From: Dyadobacter beijingensis DSM 21582 | GTDB taxonomy: Bacteria > Bacteroidota > Bacteroidia > Cytophagales > Spirosomataceae | Assembly (NCBI RefSeq): GCF_000382205.1 | Contig: NZ_KB907787.1 | Span: forward strand, 659,176-723,175 | Direction of reading: 5' to 3' | Length of the DNA stretch: 64,000 nt | Shown: positions 8,874 through 17,162 of the stretch, piece after piece | Layout of the letters: the number at the start of each line of letters is the position of its first letter | How positions within the stretch are numbered: position 1 is the first letter of the stretch | Made by a program: the position numbers and the translations under genes | Notes under the pieces: generated by a model | Seen by the model: only the letters and a program-made list of their open reading frames with translations | Told to the model about the DNA's origin: nothing | The model's database searches: none

Positions 8874-10773
8874 GCCACGCCGCAACGGAAATCGTTCGCG
8901 TCACGTGGAAAAGGCTCCGGGTATACTCGTCCATCGCAATATTCTCCGTTTTCAAAAATTTGACCGTCCCCTCAAATTTCCTCCGGTCGACGTACTGCCA
9001 GATTTCCGAAGTATCATTCAACAGCTCTTGCGACTGATCGTACAATGCGAGCGTCGACAGGCGCCCGCGCGGGCCGATATGTGTTTTCTGCGAACGTAGC
9101 CGCACCTTTTCGGGAAGTATGCCCTTCATCGCCTCCCGGAAATGCATTCTGCCCAGCCCATTGCCATACTTGGTAACCTCGGGAACAGCCATGCAAAGCT
9201 CAAATAGTTCCTTGTCGAAAAATGGCGAACGGCTTTCGAGTCCATAGTCCGCGGCCAGAATGCTCCGGTTTTCGTTGTGAAATATGGTGTGATGGTTATA
9301 AATTTCCTCAAAAGAAGCCTGAAATGTGGCCGGCACATCACCGCGCAACAGCGTTGACAATCCGGATAATTTCGGACGTTTTTTGAATGCCGATTCCAGA
9401 AAGTCGTCGCGCAACAATGTGATGGGCTGTATTGATTTTCCTTTCAACTTCTTCCAAACAGCAGACAACCCGCGTTTGCCGAAATACTGGGGTGACAACT
9501 TAAAATGCGCCGTGAGCTCACGGTATAAGCCCGGCAACTGCGCAGGGCCCATGATTCGCAGCGAACGGGAAATTTGCCGGTACAGGAAATTCTGCTCCAC
9601 AATTTGCGTCTGTTCTTCGAAAGTCAATTTATCCCAGTTGGGGAAATCGCCTGCTTTGGAAAAGAATTGCGTTCGTTTGGTCAGGAGATCTTTTAATAAT
9701 GCCCAATCTTTTTGCTGGTACAGCAGCGCAGGATATTCAAACCCGCTCCCAACGACTGAGTCGCCGCCATTTCCATTGAACAATACCTCGCAACCGAGCT
9801 GTGAAGCAAGCTCATACACCCCTTTTTGAAACGATGGGGATACGAACGTGGGCTGTGGATAACCCAGGATAGCCGTATGTTGCTGAATAGCTTCTAAATG
9901 CTTTTCAGAGAGCAGAATCTCGTGATGCGATGAATGAATGTTTCTCGCGACTTCGTGCGCAAAATCCTTGTCATCCGACGCCTCGCCCTGTGTGTTGTAA
10001 TAAAAGGTGTGCAAAGGATTTTCAGGCGCGTAGAGACGCGCGAGTGTGCTCACCGACGAGGAATCGAGGCCGCCGCTCAAATGCGATCCCATGATGGTCC
10101 CGTCAGCCGGTAATTTGCCTGTAACAGCGTCTGTAAGCAAGGTTTTGAACCGTGCGGCGAAGTCAGGTAGTGAGTCTGCCAGTGGCGGGATCTCGAATTT
10201 AGTGAAGGGACGGGCTGTCACACTTTCGGCGCCGGCCGTTAATACGTGGCCCGGGAAAACGCATTTGACATGCTCGTAAAACGTTTCTCCGTTATAGTCG
10301 AGCTGCATGTCGCCGGAAAAGGTGAGGAAGGATTTGAGCCTCGCCTCATTGAGCGTTGCAAGTTGCTTGTCTTTCAGCAGGGAGAGCAGTCCGTGGAGAT
10401 TGGACGAGAATGCGAAGAACTCGCCGGGAATATGTGTATAGTAAAGGGTATGCAGGCCAAAGATGTGCCGCGCGAGATGTACCTGGCCATTCGACTCTTC
10501 TATCCAGATCCCGGCAGCAAGCTTATCCCCCAATTTCGGGATCAATGCCTGAAAATCAGAAAGCGATGTTAAGACAACGGGACTAACGCCCCAGAGCTTA
10601 ACATCGCTTTTGTTTTTCCCCTGAAATCCAACTACGAATGCATCGTTAGCTGTTTTTGACTTGCCTGGCTCCGAAAAGTTCAGAAAGCCGCCTTCCCAGG
10701 AGATTGAGTGTTGTTCGCCAGATTGACTTGACCAGTTGTTCGAATGATAAGAAACAAACCCTTGTATCAGCAT
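8839..10773 (-). CDS. Asparagine-synthetase-like lasso peptide cyclase candidate
   Basis: 644 residues. The N-terminal third resembles the class II glutamine amidotransferase fold, but residue 2 is Leu, so the N-terminal Cys nucleophile needed for glutaminase activity is missing. The ATP-pyrophosphatase domain is intact: P-loop SGGLDSSSV at 233-241, NGNGGDS at 333-339, and a later ESRSPFFD block. Loss of the glutaminase cysteine with a kept AMP-forming domain is the pattern of lasso cyclases (McjC/LarC type), which adenylate an Asp or Glu side chain and close the macrolactam. A 51-codon gene with a lasso-type leader lies 44 bases upstream on the same strand. The alternative is an unrelated asparagine-synthase-like amide-forming enzyme. 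Confidence 0.75.
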   Translation of the reverse strand: MLIQGFVSYHSNNWSSQSGEQHSISWEGGFLNFSEPGKSKTANDAFVVGFQGKNKSDVKLWGVSPVVLTSLSDFQALIPKLGDKLAAGIWIEESNGQVHLARHIFGLHTLYYTHIPGEFFAFSSNLHGLLSLLKDKQLATLNEARLKSFLTFSGDMQLDYNGETFYEHVKCVFPGHVLTAGAESVTARPFTKFEIPPLADSLPDFAARFKTLLTDAVTGKLPADGTIMGSHLSGGLDSSSVSTLARLYAPENPLHTFYYNTQGEASDDKDFAHEVARNIHSSHHEILLSEKHLEAIQQHTAILGYPQPTFVSPSFQKGVYELASQLGCEVLFNGNGGDSVVGSGFEYPALLYQQKDWALLKDLLTKRTQFFSKAGDFPNWDKLTFEEQTQIVEQNFLYRQISRSLRIMGPAQLPGLYRELTAHFKLSPQYFGKRGLSAVWKKLKGKSIQPITLLRDDFLESAFKKRPKLSGLSTLLRGDVPATFQASFEEIYNHHTIFHNENRSILAADYGLESRSPFFDKELFELCMAVPEVTKYGNGLGRMHFREAMKGILPEKVRLRSQKTHIGPRGRLSTLALYDQSQELLNDTSEIWQYVDRRKFEGTVKFLKTENIAMDEYTRSLFHVTRTISVAAWLEWLKSENYRP

Positions 10774-10817
10774 TCTGTACGTAACTACGAAATTAGAAAC
10801 CTAATTCTTTTCAAGAA

Positions 10818-10973
10818 TCAAGCATCTGGTGCGTAGTTCGGCTCAGTTCCTTCATCATCAGGCTGGCTGCCGAGTTTTCCTTTGGTCAGCTTGTTAACAC
10901 TCCCGTGTTGAACGAGCACCGGCTTCCGGTAAGACTTTTTTGTCTGTGTAGAGTGCGATGTCAATGTTCTCAT
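10818..10973 (-). CDS. Putative lasso peptide precursor (51 aa)
   Basis: A small gene read directly from the minus strand: ATG at 10971-10973, TGA at 10818-10820, 51 residues. The leader holds SYRKPVL (Y15, P18, L20), then G24 and T30, matching the YxxPxL...G...T pattern by which RRE proteins recognise lasso leaders. Lasso leaders end two residues after a conserved Thr, which predicts a core starting at Gly32: GKLGSQPDDEG followed by TEPNYAPDA. With Gly as core residue 1, the Asp residues fall at core positions 8 and 9, exactly where the isopeptide acceptor is needed. The cyclase candidate follows after 44 bases. No strong ribosome-binding site and no full-consensus promoter are visible in the 135 bases upstream. 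The product is unproven. Confidence 0.72.
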   Translation of the reverse strand: MRTLTSHSTQTKKSYRKPVLVQHGSVNKLTKGKLGSQPDDEGTEPNYAPDA

Positions 10974-11108
10974 TGTTTATCGGTTAATGAATGATTAATA
11001 CCAGTATCCGTCGTAAAAATAGACAGATAAATTGAAATTACAAATATTATTCCAAAGGAATATGAAAAAAACAAGTCTTTGAGCAAAGTAAATCGCCCGG
11101 GCAATTAA

Positions 11109-11828
11109 TTAACGGCTGCCAAATTCCAGGATTTTGCGCGATTTGTGACTGCCCGATTCTATTTTTTTCGAACCAATACATTCGTCATTTTGGCAAAATT
11201 CAAAGGCAGTCTGGTCGTCAGAAATGAGGCCCACGCCGCGTCCGTATTGTTTAACCGTCACATAGCGGTTGATGATCGAAGTATCGAAGCGTTCCACCAC
11301 GGTAAGCACGTCGGCGAATGACTGGTCGTTGACCTGCGCAGGTTTGTTCACCGATTCATAAAAACATTGCTGCTTGTCCAGACTGTTGTAGCTGTTGCCG
11401 TTCCAGGTAGTCCGGGAGTCGATCGGGAAAGTGAGCGACAGGAAAGGCAGGTTGTCGATGTTGGTCAGGAGCTTGTCGGGATACTTTTGAATGGTGTATT
11501 CCTTTACTTTCTGCCAATAATCTGAGGATGAGCTGCGTGTGGATCTCGCGACAATGTACGTCACAATGCCCGCCGAATCCGAGGCAATGCGGTCGATCTC
11601 GTCCTTTTCCTGCCATTTGCTCACCGCTGGCTGCGTCTGGCCGGTGGAATACACTTCCTGGTCTACCTGGTAAACAATGTAATGACCCACAGCGGTAGGG
11701 TAGTAGCCGTAAGGATCGGAAGGGCCGGTGTCGTCGCCATCGCAGGCAAACAGAATAACCGACGCTACTGCAAGAATAGTGATGTGTCTAAGAAACGGTC
11801 TGAAAATCGTTTGTAAAGAATTCTTCAT
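11109..11828 (-). CDS. Lipoprotein of unknown function
   Basis: 239 residues. A signal peptide ends in the lipobox LFAC (Cys near residue 29), followed by an Asp-rich linker (DGDDTGPSDP). The mature part is beta-rich with no domain I recognise. It contains a segment around YYPTAVGHYIVYQVD that resembles other small Bacteroidetes lipoproteins. It is the last gene of the gcvT-to-udk minus-strand run, 24 bases after udk. A 135-base gap separates it from the lasso precursor gene, so a role in that system is not indicated. Expected location is the inner leaflet of the outer membrane or the cell surface. Confidence 0.6.
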   Translation of the reverse strand: MKNSLQTIFRPFLRHITILAVASVILFACDGDDTGPSDPYGYYPTAVGHYIVYQVDQEVYSTGQTQPAVSKWQEKDEIDRIASDSAGIVTYIVARSTRSSSSDYWQKVKEYTIQKYPDKLLTNIDNLPFLSLTFPIDSRTTWNGNSYNSLDKQQCFYESVNKPAQVNDQSFADVLTVVERFDTSIINRYVTVKQYGRGVGLISDDQTAFEFCQNDECIGSKKIESGSHKSRKILEFGSR

Positions 11829-11852
11829 TAACCCGGTTAAATTTTGAAATGA

Positions 11853-12506
11853 TTATGATGAACGTTTGTACTCTTCCTGCAATTTCCCTTTCAAAAAGCC
11901 GATCAGCACTTGAAGGCCCGTATCGAACCGCGAATTATTGTTAATGATCATATCGGCTTCGGCGCGCAAGGGAAGTATGAATTTGTCATAAGTTGGCGCC
12001 ACGTGATGTTCCCACCGATACAATACGTCGTCGAGATCGTACCCACGTTCATTATTATCACGAATAATGCGGCGTTTTATTTTAACATGCTCCTTCGCAT
12101 CGACAAAAATTTTCAGATCGATCAGCCGGGCTATTTCAGGAAAATAGAAAACGAAAATGCCTTCCACAATAATAATCGGTCGCGGCTCGAACACCAGTAT
12201 TTCAGGCTTGATCAGCGGGTTGTTGAACGTGTATTCCTTCTGGTGCACCGAACGCCCCGCCCGCAGGACGGCAATATGCTCCGCGAAAAGGTGGTGGTCG
12301 ATCGTTTCGGGAAGATCGAAGTTCTCCACGCCGTTCTCGTCCCGCGGGATCTCGTGAATGGGCCTGTAATAGTTGTCCTGAGAAATGCGGGTAACCTCCT
12401 CCTGGCTGAATGCGTCGATGAGGTTTTTCATGAAATAGGTCTTCCCCGAAGCGCTGCCGCCCGTGATTCCTACGATATAGGGCGGTCTTTCCTGGTTCGC
12501 CATCAT
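11853..12506 (-). CDS. udk: Uridine kinase
   Basis: 217 residues, the usual length for the family. The P-loop GGSASGKT is at residues 16-23. Other family blocks are ISQDNYYRP, the substrate region NFDLPETIDH, and VEGIFVFYFPE. The enzyme phosphorylates uridine and cytidine to UMP and CMP with ATP or GTP in pyrimidine salvage. An adjacent second Met (12503) could also serve as the start. It lies within a minus-strand run between the porZ-like gene (49 bases upstream) and a lipoprotein gene (24 bases downstream). The association with T9SS genes appears positional rather than functional. Confidence 0.92.
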   Translation of the reverse strand: MMANQERPPYIVGITGGSASGKTYFMKNLIDAFSQEEVTRISQDNYYRPIHEIPRDENGVENFDLPETIDHHLFAEHIAVLRAGRSVHQKEYTFNNPLIKPEILVFEPRPIIIVEGIFVFYFPEIARLIDLKIFVDAKEHVKIKRRIIRDNNERGYDLDDVLYRWEHHVAPTYDKFILPLRAEADMIINNNSRFDTGLQVLIGFLKGKLQEEYKRSS

Positions 12507-12555
12507 ATGGTCATGCGGCGCCCGTTCATCGGAACGCCTGGATCAATTTAGGATT

Positions 12556-14385
12556 TTAATTAATAATTGCCAATTTACCCGCCTGACGTTCATTGCCGTC
12601 GGCTCCCACGACAAACACCATATAGATGCCTCCGCGTGCGCGCCGTCCCGTGTAATCGTTCAGATTCCAGGACGCCATACCACCTTCCGAACGGGTTTCG
12701 AAAACGAGCCTGCCCGCCAGGTCGGTGATCTTCACGGTCGACTGTGCGGTGAGCCCGCTGATGCCTACATTGCCCGAATAACCCGGTCTGACGGGGTTCG
12801 GAAATATGCGGATGTCTGCCAGGCGTTCCGCCGCCGTTTTAGAGTCGGTTTGGTAGGACACCATGCCGGCGGGCGTATCTATAAAAAGCAGCCCCGTTTC
12901 CCCTTCGAAACGCAGTGCTGTGATCATGTCGGAGGGAAGCGGGCTGTCTGCCGCCGTAAATTTCCGAACCAGTTCGGTGCCGTCCGCGCTGAATTGGTAC
13001 AGGCCCGTACGCGTACCGATCCATTTGCGGTTGCCAGGTTCCACGGCAATGGCCGTACATTCTTCATTGTTGAACAACCGGCGCTGGCCGTAAATGGGCA
13101 ACAATGCATCTACCCGGCTCGCTTCGAGTACGCCGTCGGGAATGAAGTAGCCCGCGCCTTTCGCGCTTGCGAACCAGACGTACCCGTCCGTGTCGAGCGC
13201 AAGACTGTTAATTTTCGAAGCCGGCAAGCTGCCATTACCAATGGAGGTCGATAGCACCTTTTTGCGGGAGCCGTCTGCATTGCTCACAATGATACCGCCG
13301 CCCAATGCCTCGGGCAGGCGTGTCCACGAGAGGCCGGCGAGATCAGTAATGACCGAATCGGGGCGGGGCGAGATAGTCGTATCGGTTTGGGCAGGGGAAA
13401 TTGGTTTGAAAGCCCCGAACTGATTCGTGACCAGCCCATTTTGAGGATCGGCGACCCACCATGCATTCCCATCGGCGCGCAGCCCCGCGCGAATGCCCGT
13501 GAAAAGTGGATTGGTCAAGGTCGTCGTCGTGTTACCCTGGCCAATGTTCACAATGGCGGTACCGGTCGTGGCGGTTAGCACGTCTCCGCTATCGAGGAGC
13601 CGCAATGCGGTGCTTACATTTGCATAGACCAGTTTCCAGCTTCCTTTTTCATATAGGTAAATACCTTTTCCGGAAACAGCAGCATAAATCGCATTGCCAA
13701 ATGCCGCTATACTGGTCACATTGCCAGGCGCAGGAATGCTTTTCCAATTGGCAAAATACTGCCGGTTCACGTCTGCGCGCATGGATGTGGCCAGCACATT
13801 GCCTTGTGATGTTGTTACAAAAAGGGAATCACCGCCGAATGCGAGATCGCTTACTGCTATCTGTGCGCCGTTGGTACCGATGTAGCGGTAGGTTTCTTCG
13901 ACCTGTTTGAGCCGGGAATCCAGCACCAGCACGCCGAAGCTCGAAGCGATATAGGCCAGTTCATCCCTGAAGACGATGCGCCGGATCGCTTTGTTTGCCG
14001 GTAGTCCCTGGGTGTTGTTCAAAAGGTCCCAGGTTTCGATCTGGTCCGGCTCCGACTGTTCGTTTAAGAATACAAAATCAATCACACCGTTGCGGTAGGC
14101 GAGCAGCAGCAGCTTTGAATCCGGTGAATAGCCCATCGCGCTGATGCCCGTGTTGCTCAGGCCATCGGCTTTCGACAGCGCGCGGGTGTCGCCATTCGTC
14201 GTGTTGACGGTAAAAAGTCCATTATAGGAAGCGCAATAAACCAGCGGGCCAGCATGAACGACCTGCTGTGCCGAGCGGTAATTGAAATGACTTTGCCATT
14301 GACCGATCGGCAAAACCTGTCCCAGGATGCGCGAAGGGCCGAATGCAACGGCCAGAAATAGCAACAGTATCCCCGCTTTGCGCAT
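12556..14385 (-). CDS. porZ: PorZ-like two-propeller T9SS protein
   Basis: 609 residues. A signal peptide ends near ILGQ, followed by QWQSHFNYRSAQQV, which is characteristic of the PorZ N-terminus. Repeated beta-propeller blades of the two-component-regulator type follow (for example DGLSNTGISAMGYS, WIGTRTGLYQFSADGT, LPSDMITALRF). The C-terminus (RIFPNPVRPGY... to KLAIIN) is a T9SS type A sorting or FlgD-like domain. PorZ works with the PorU sortase in attaching T9SS cargo to anionic LPS on the cell surface in Porphyromonas; that role is carried over here by homology. The protein is shorter than the roughly 775-residue Porphyromonas protein as I recall it. It lies 9 bases after the Ig-like gene, so the two are co-transcribed. 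Confidence 0.75.
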   Translation of the reverse strand: MRKAGILLLFLAVAFGPSRILGQVLPIGQWQSHFNYRSAQQVVHAGPLVYCASYNGLFTVNTTNGDTRALSKADGLSNTGISAMGYSPDSKLLLLAYRNGVIDFVFLNEQSEPDQIETWDLLNNTQGLPANKAIRRIVFRDELAYIASSFGVLVLDSRLKQVEETYRYIGTNGAQIAVSDLAFGGDSLFVTTSQGNVLATSMRADVNRQYFANWKSIPAPGNVTSIAAFGNAIYAAVSGKGIYLYEKGSWKLVYANVSTALRLLDSGDVLTATTGTAIVNIGQGNTTTTLTNPLFTGIRAGLRADGNAWWVADPQNGLVTNQFGAFKPISPAQTDTTISPRPDSVITDLAGLSWTRLPEALGGGIIVSNADGSRKKVLSTSIGNGSLPASKINSLALDTDGYVWFASAKGAGYFIPDGVLEASRVDALLPIYGQRRLFNNEECTAIAVEPGNRKWIGTRTGLYQFSADGTELVRKFTAADSPLPSDMITALRFEGETGLLFIDTPAGMVSYQTDSKTAAERLADIRIFPNPVRPGYSGNVGISGLTAQSTVKITDLAGRLVFETRSEGGMASWNLNDYTGRRARGGIYMVFVVGADGNERQAGKLAIIN

Positions 14386-14394
14386 GTCTGAATG

Positions 14395-16401
14395 CTAGTT
14401 TTCGACCGTCACGACAGCCGAGCCGCGTCCGCTGCCCGTGCCGCAACCGCTTTTAAGCGAACTGATGGTATATTCGGTCGTCGAGGCTGGCGAAACGGAA
14501 ATCAGGTACGGATTAAGGAATGTACCATTAATCGCCGTGCCGTCCGACAGCGTGAACGACCACGGCGGAAGGCCGTTTTTAAATCTTAACTGGATACGCG
14601 TCGTGCGCCCCGCTGAAATGGTACCGCGTCCCGAAACTTCGCCAACGGCCTTGTCCGGCGCCACTACTTCCAGTTCCTCAATCGCACTCGAAACTGCCGG
14701 CGAGGAGGAAACGATACGGATTTTCTGCAATTTGGTCGTATCACCCGGCGATGCGGCCGCGATTTTTACCTGCATGGCCGTCGCGGTGACGGTAGTCGGC
14801 AGGTTGACGAAACGTCCCGATTTGTCGGTCATTTGCACCGTGAACTTGTTGCCCGGGTTGTAGCGCCCTTCGGTTTTATAAGGTATATCAATGGTAGAAC
14901 CTGCGCAGACCATATTTTGCGGCAGTTTGTCGAGGGTAATGCTCGCGGGAGGACTTTTCACCGTCACCTTCGCGGAACCCGAGAATTTACCTACACCACA
15001 CAAACCACCTGCCGAAGTAATCTGGTAATTGGTGTCATAGAAAGGCTTTACCTTCATTTTGTGCGGCGATTCCTGGATGTTATTCTCATAGGTACCATCC
15101 GAAAGCAGCACGAACCACGGGCCTCCGCCCGTGAATTTGACGGTGAGCATACCCGATTCGTTTTCGCCCAGCCGCAATGAATCCTTCTGCAAAGTAGCCA
15201 CGGTAGGCGACACAATGGAGATATTGGCGGTCTGGCTCACAAGGTACGGAGCTGTGGACGTCACGCGGAGGCGGTATTCGCCCGGTTTGTAGGTATCCGG
15301 GATTTGCGTTGTGATGAATCCGGTGGAATCTGGTGTCGAGATGTTCTTGAATGCACCGCTGCGCTCGGCGATCTGCACGATGAACTTGTTGCCTTCCTTA
15401 TATTTCCCGGTTGCATTAAATGGCACCTGGAAAGGCACGCCCGCACACAGCTTGGCGATTTTTTCGATCTCTTTCAGTTCCAGCTTGGGCTCGGGATTGT
15501 TGTTTACATTCACAATCGCCTCACCGGAGGTAGTGCCGCTTCCGCAGGCATTGGAAACGCCCGTTACCCGGTAGGCCTTCACATCGGTAGGTTTTACCGT
15601 AATATAATGTGGGTTCGAAAGCGTTTGCAGCACAGTGGTGCTGTCCGAAAGGCGGAACGACCACGGTGCCGCTCCCGTCAGGTTCACACGCAAATGCGCT
15701 TCCTGGCCCGGCATAATGCGCACGGTCTGCGTGCCGTCGATCAGGTCGATCTTCGCGGCGGGCGCTTGGAGCAGTCGTAAAGGCACTTCCTGGCTTTTCA
15801 CGACCGGAATGGACGCTACGATCTGAATGCGGTACACTTCCCCACCCACCTTATAGGAAGGTATCACGGCCTTCACCGGACTCTTCTTCACGGGCAGCGA
15901 GATAGGCACCGATTTGCCGGTCGCGTCGATAATATGTGCGATAAAGGTGTTGTCTTCGTCAAACGGCCCTTCCACTTTGAATGGAATGGTCACATTCGTG
16001 CCCGGACAAACGGAAAGGTATGAAATGTCCTCGATCGTAATTTTGTAGGAGTGAATGCTGTCCGCCTTTTCCACGGGAAGTTTGGCTTCATTGGCCGCTT
16101 CCGTCAGCGTGTCGCCATTGGCTGAAACCCCGCTCGGCATCGTCGTGTCCGCTGCGGTGGTATCCGTTGCAGGCGTCGCGACGCCCGGCGTGGAGACGCC
16201 CGGCGTGGACACGCCCGGCGTAGTAACAGCCGACGCTTTTTTCAGGGTGTCGGTCTTTACGGCCGACGGTCTGGCGGGAGCAGGGGCTTTGCTTTTAGGC
16301 GTGATCAACGTTCTTCTGGGCGTGCCGGACTTTCTTTGCGCTTCTGCCTGACCTGCGAACAGCAGCAATCCTAGAAAAATAACGAATACGAATCGGAACA
16401 T
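14395..16401 (-). CDS. Exported protein with three tandem Ig-like double modules
   Basis: 668 residues with a signal peptide ending in AEAQ. A low-complexity Pro/Thr/Ala linker containing three TPGV units follows. The rest is built from three copies of a two-part module of about 170 residues. Part one starts with a conserved cysteine (VCPGTNVTIPFKVEG, LCAGVPFQVPFNATG, VCAGSTIDIPYKTEG). Part two starts with PWxxxLSD and ends with a second cysteine segment (NACGSGTTSG, GLCGVGKFSG, SGCGTGSGRG). One Cys pair per module suggests a disulfide. I do not know a named family. It immediately precedes the porZ-like gene and follows comB by 21 bases. A surface or periplasmic adhesin-like role is an inference. 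Confidence 0.65.
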   Translation of the reverse strand: MFRFVFVIFLGLLLFAGQAEAQRKSGTPRRTLITPKSKAPAPARPSAVKTDTLKKASAVTTPGVSTPGVSTPGVATPATDTTAADTTMPSGVSANGDTLTEAANEAKLPVEKADSIHSYKITIEDISYLSVCPGTNVTIPFKVEGPFDEDNTFIAHIIDATGKSVPISLPVKKSPVKAVIPSYKVGGEVYRIQIVASIPVVKSQEVPLRLLQAPAAKIDLIDGTQTVRIMPGQEAHLRVNLTGAAPWSFRLSDSTTVLQTLSNPHYITVKPTDVKAYRVTGVSNACGSGTTSGEAIVNVNNNPEPKLELKEIEKIAKLCAGVPFQVPFNATGKYKEGNKFIVQIAERSGAFKNISTPDSTGFITTQIPDTYKPGEYRLRVTSTAPYLVSQTANISIVSPTVATLQKDSLRLGENESGMLTVKFTGGGPWFVLLSDGTYENNIQESPHKMKVKPFYDTNYQITSAGGLCGVGKFSGSAKVTVKSPPASITLDKLPQNMVCAGSTIDIPYKTEGRYNPGNKFTVQMTDKSGRFVNLPTTVTATAMQVKIAAASPGDTTKLQKIRIVSSSPAVSSAIEELEVVAPDKAVGEVSGRGTISAGRTTRIQLRFKNGLPPWSFTLSDGTAINGTFLNPYLISVSPASTTEYTISSLKSGCGTGSGRGSAVVTVEN
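16177..16221 (-). repeat. 15-bp tandem repeat encoding TPGVS units
   Basis: Three near-identical 15-base units (ACGCCCGGCGT core on the + strand) encode TPGVSTPGVSTPGVA in the linker of the Ig-like protein. Being in frame, unit gain or loss would only change linker length. Confidence 0.8.
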
Positions 16402-16422
16402 GCAGTTTGGATTGAGTAAATA

Positions 16423-17133
16423 TTAGTTCATGGAAACCAGCGTACTACCCCGGAGCACCGGAACCACATCGTAAAGATCGGTTTGCAGGCAGTACGAAAT
16501 GTCCTTCTGAATGCCCAGGCGCTGTAATCGACGCACGTGCGACGAGTTGGAAACGCTGGCGAGCAGGTTGTCGCGGCTTTGCTGGTATAAACGTTGCGCC
16601 ATCAGCGTTCCGTCTTCCAGGAGCATAAATTGATCCTTCAGTGCTTCGGCCAACGCCCCTGCGAACAAGGTATCTTCCAGGTTCGGGCGGCCTTTCCAGC
16701 CTGCGCACAGTACCAGCACATCGTAAGGCTCCGTTTTCAGATGGGCGGCCAATGCGCCCAGGTTCAGGAACGAGCCGATCATCACTTTCACCGCCGACGA
16801 TTTCGCCTTCGCGATCGAAAGCGTTCCATTGGTAGTGGTCATCGCTACCTGCGCTCCGATGAGGCTTTCGTGCATGTAGCTGAATGGTGAGTTATCGAGG
16901 TCGAAACCTTCTACCTTGCGCGCATCGCGCTCGGCGGCGGCTATAAATCCTTTGTCTTGCAAAAACTTGCATTCTTCCACACTCGCCACGGGCGTAATGC
17001 TTTTCACACCGTAAGCGAGGCCGGTTACCATGCAGGAAGTTGCGCGGAAAATGTCGGCTACGACCACGATCGAGTTATCCAGTTTGTGCAGATGAAGTAA
17101 ATCCGGAGTCAGACAAACGTCAAGTTGTTTCAT
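16423..17133 (-). CDS. comB: 2-phosphosulfolactate phosphatase family protein (ComB)
   Basis: 236 residues, full family length. ComB-family blocks are visible: VVADIFRATSCMVTGLAYG, ERDARKVEGFDLDNSP, MTTTNGT, and VLCAGWKGRPNLEDTLFAGA, the last carrying acidic metal-ligand candidates. In methanogens ComB dephosphorylates 2-phosphosulfolactate for coenzyme M synthesis. Bacteroidetes do not make coenzyme M, so the true substrate here is uncertain. The gene is 29 bases after gcvT on the same strand and probably co-transcribed. Confidence 0.85.
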   Translation of the reverse strand: MKQLDVCLTPDLLHLHKLDNSIVVVADIFRATSCMVTGLAYGVKSITPVASVEECKFLQDKGFIAAAERDARKVEGFDLDNSPFSYMHESLIGAQVAMTTTNGTLSIAKAKSSAVKVMIGSFLNLGALAAHLKTEPYDVLVLCAGWKGRPNLEDTLFAGALAEALKDQFMLLEDGTLMAQRLYQQSRDNLLASVSNSSHVRRLQRLGIQKDISYCLQTDLYDVVPVLRGSTLVSMN

Positions 17134-17162
17134 AAATGTGCAATCGGACTTTAATAGGAGGG

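Noticed and set aside
11109-11828. Lipoprotein as a lasso peptide maturation or immunity protein
   Set aside because: It shows no protease, RRE or transporter features and belongs by spacing to the gcvT-udk run, with a 135-base gap before the precursor gene.
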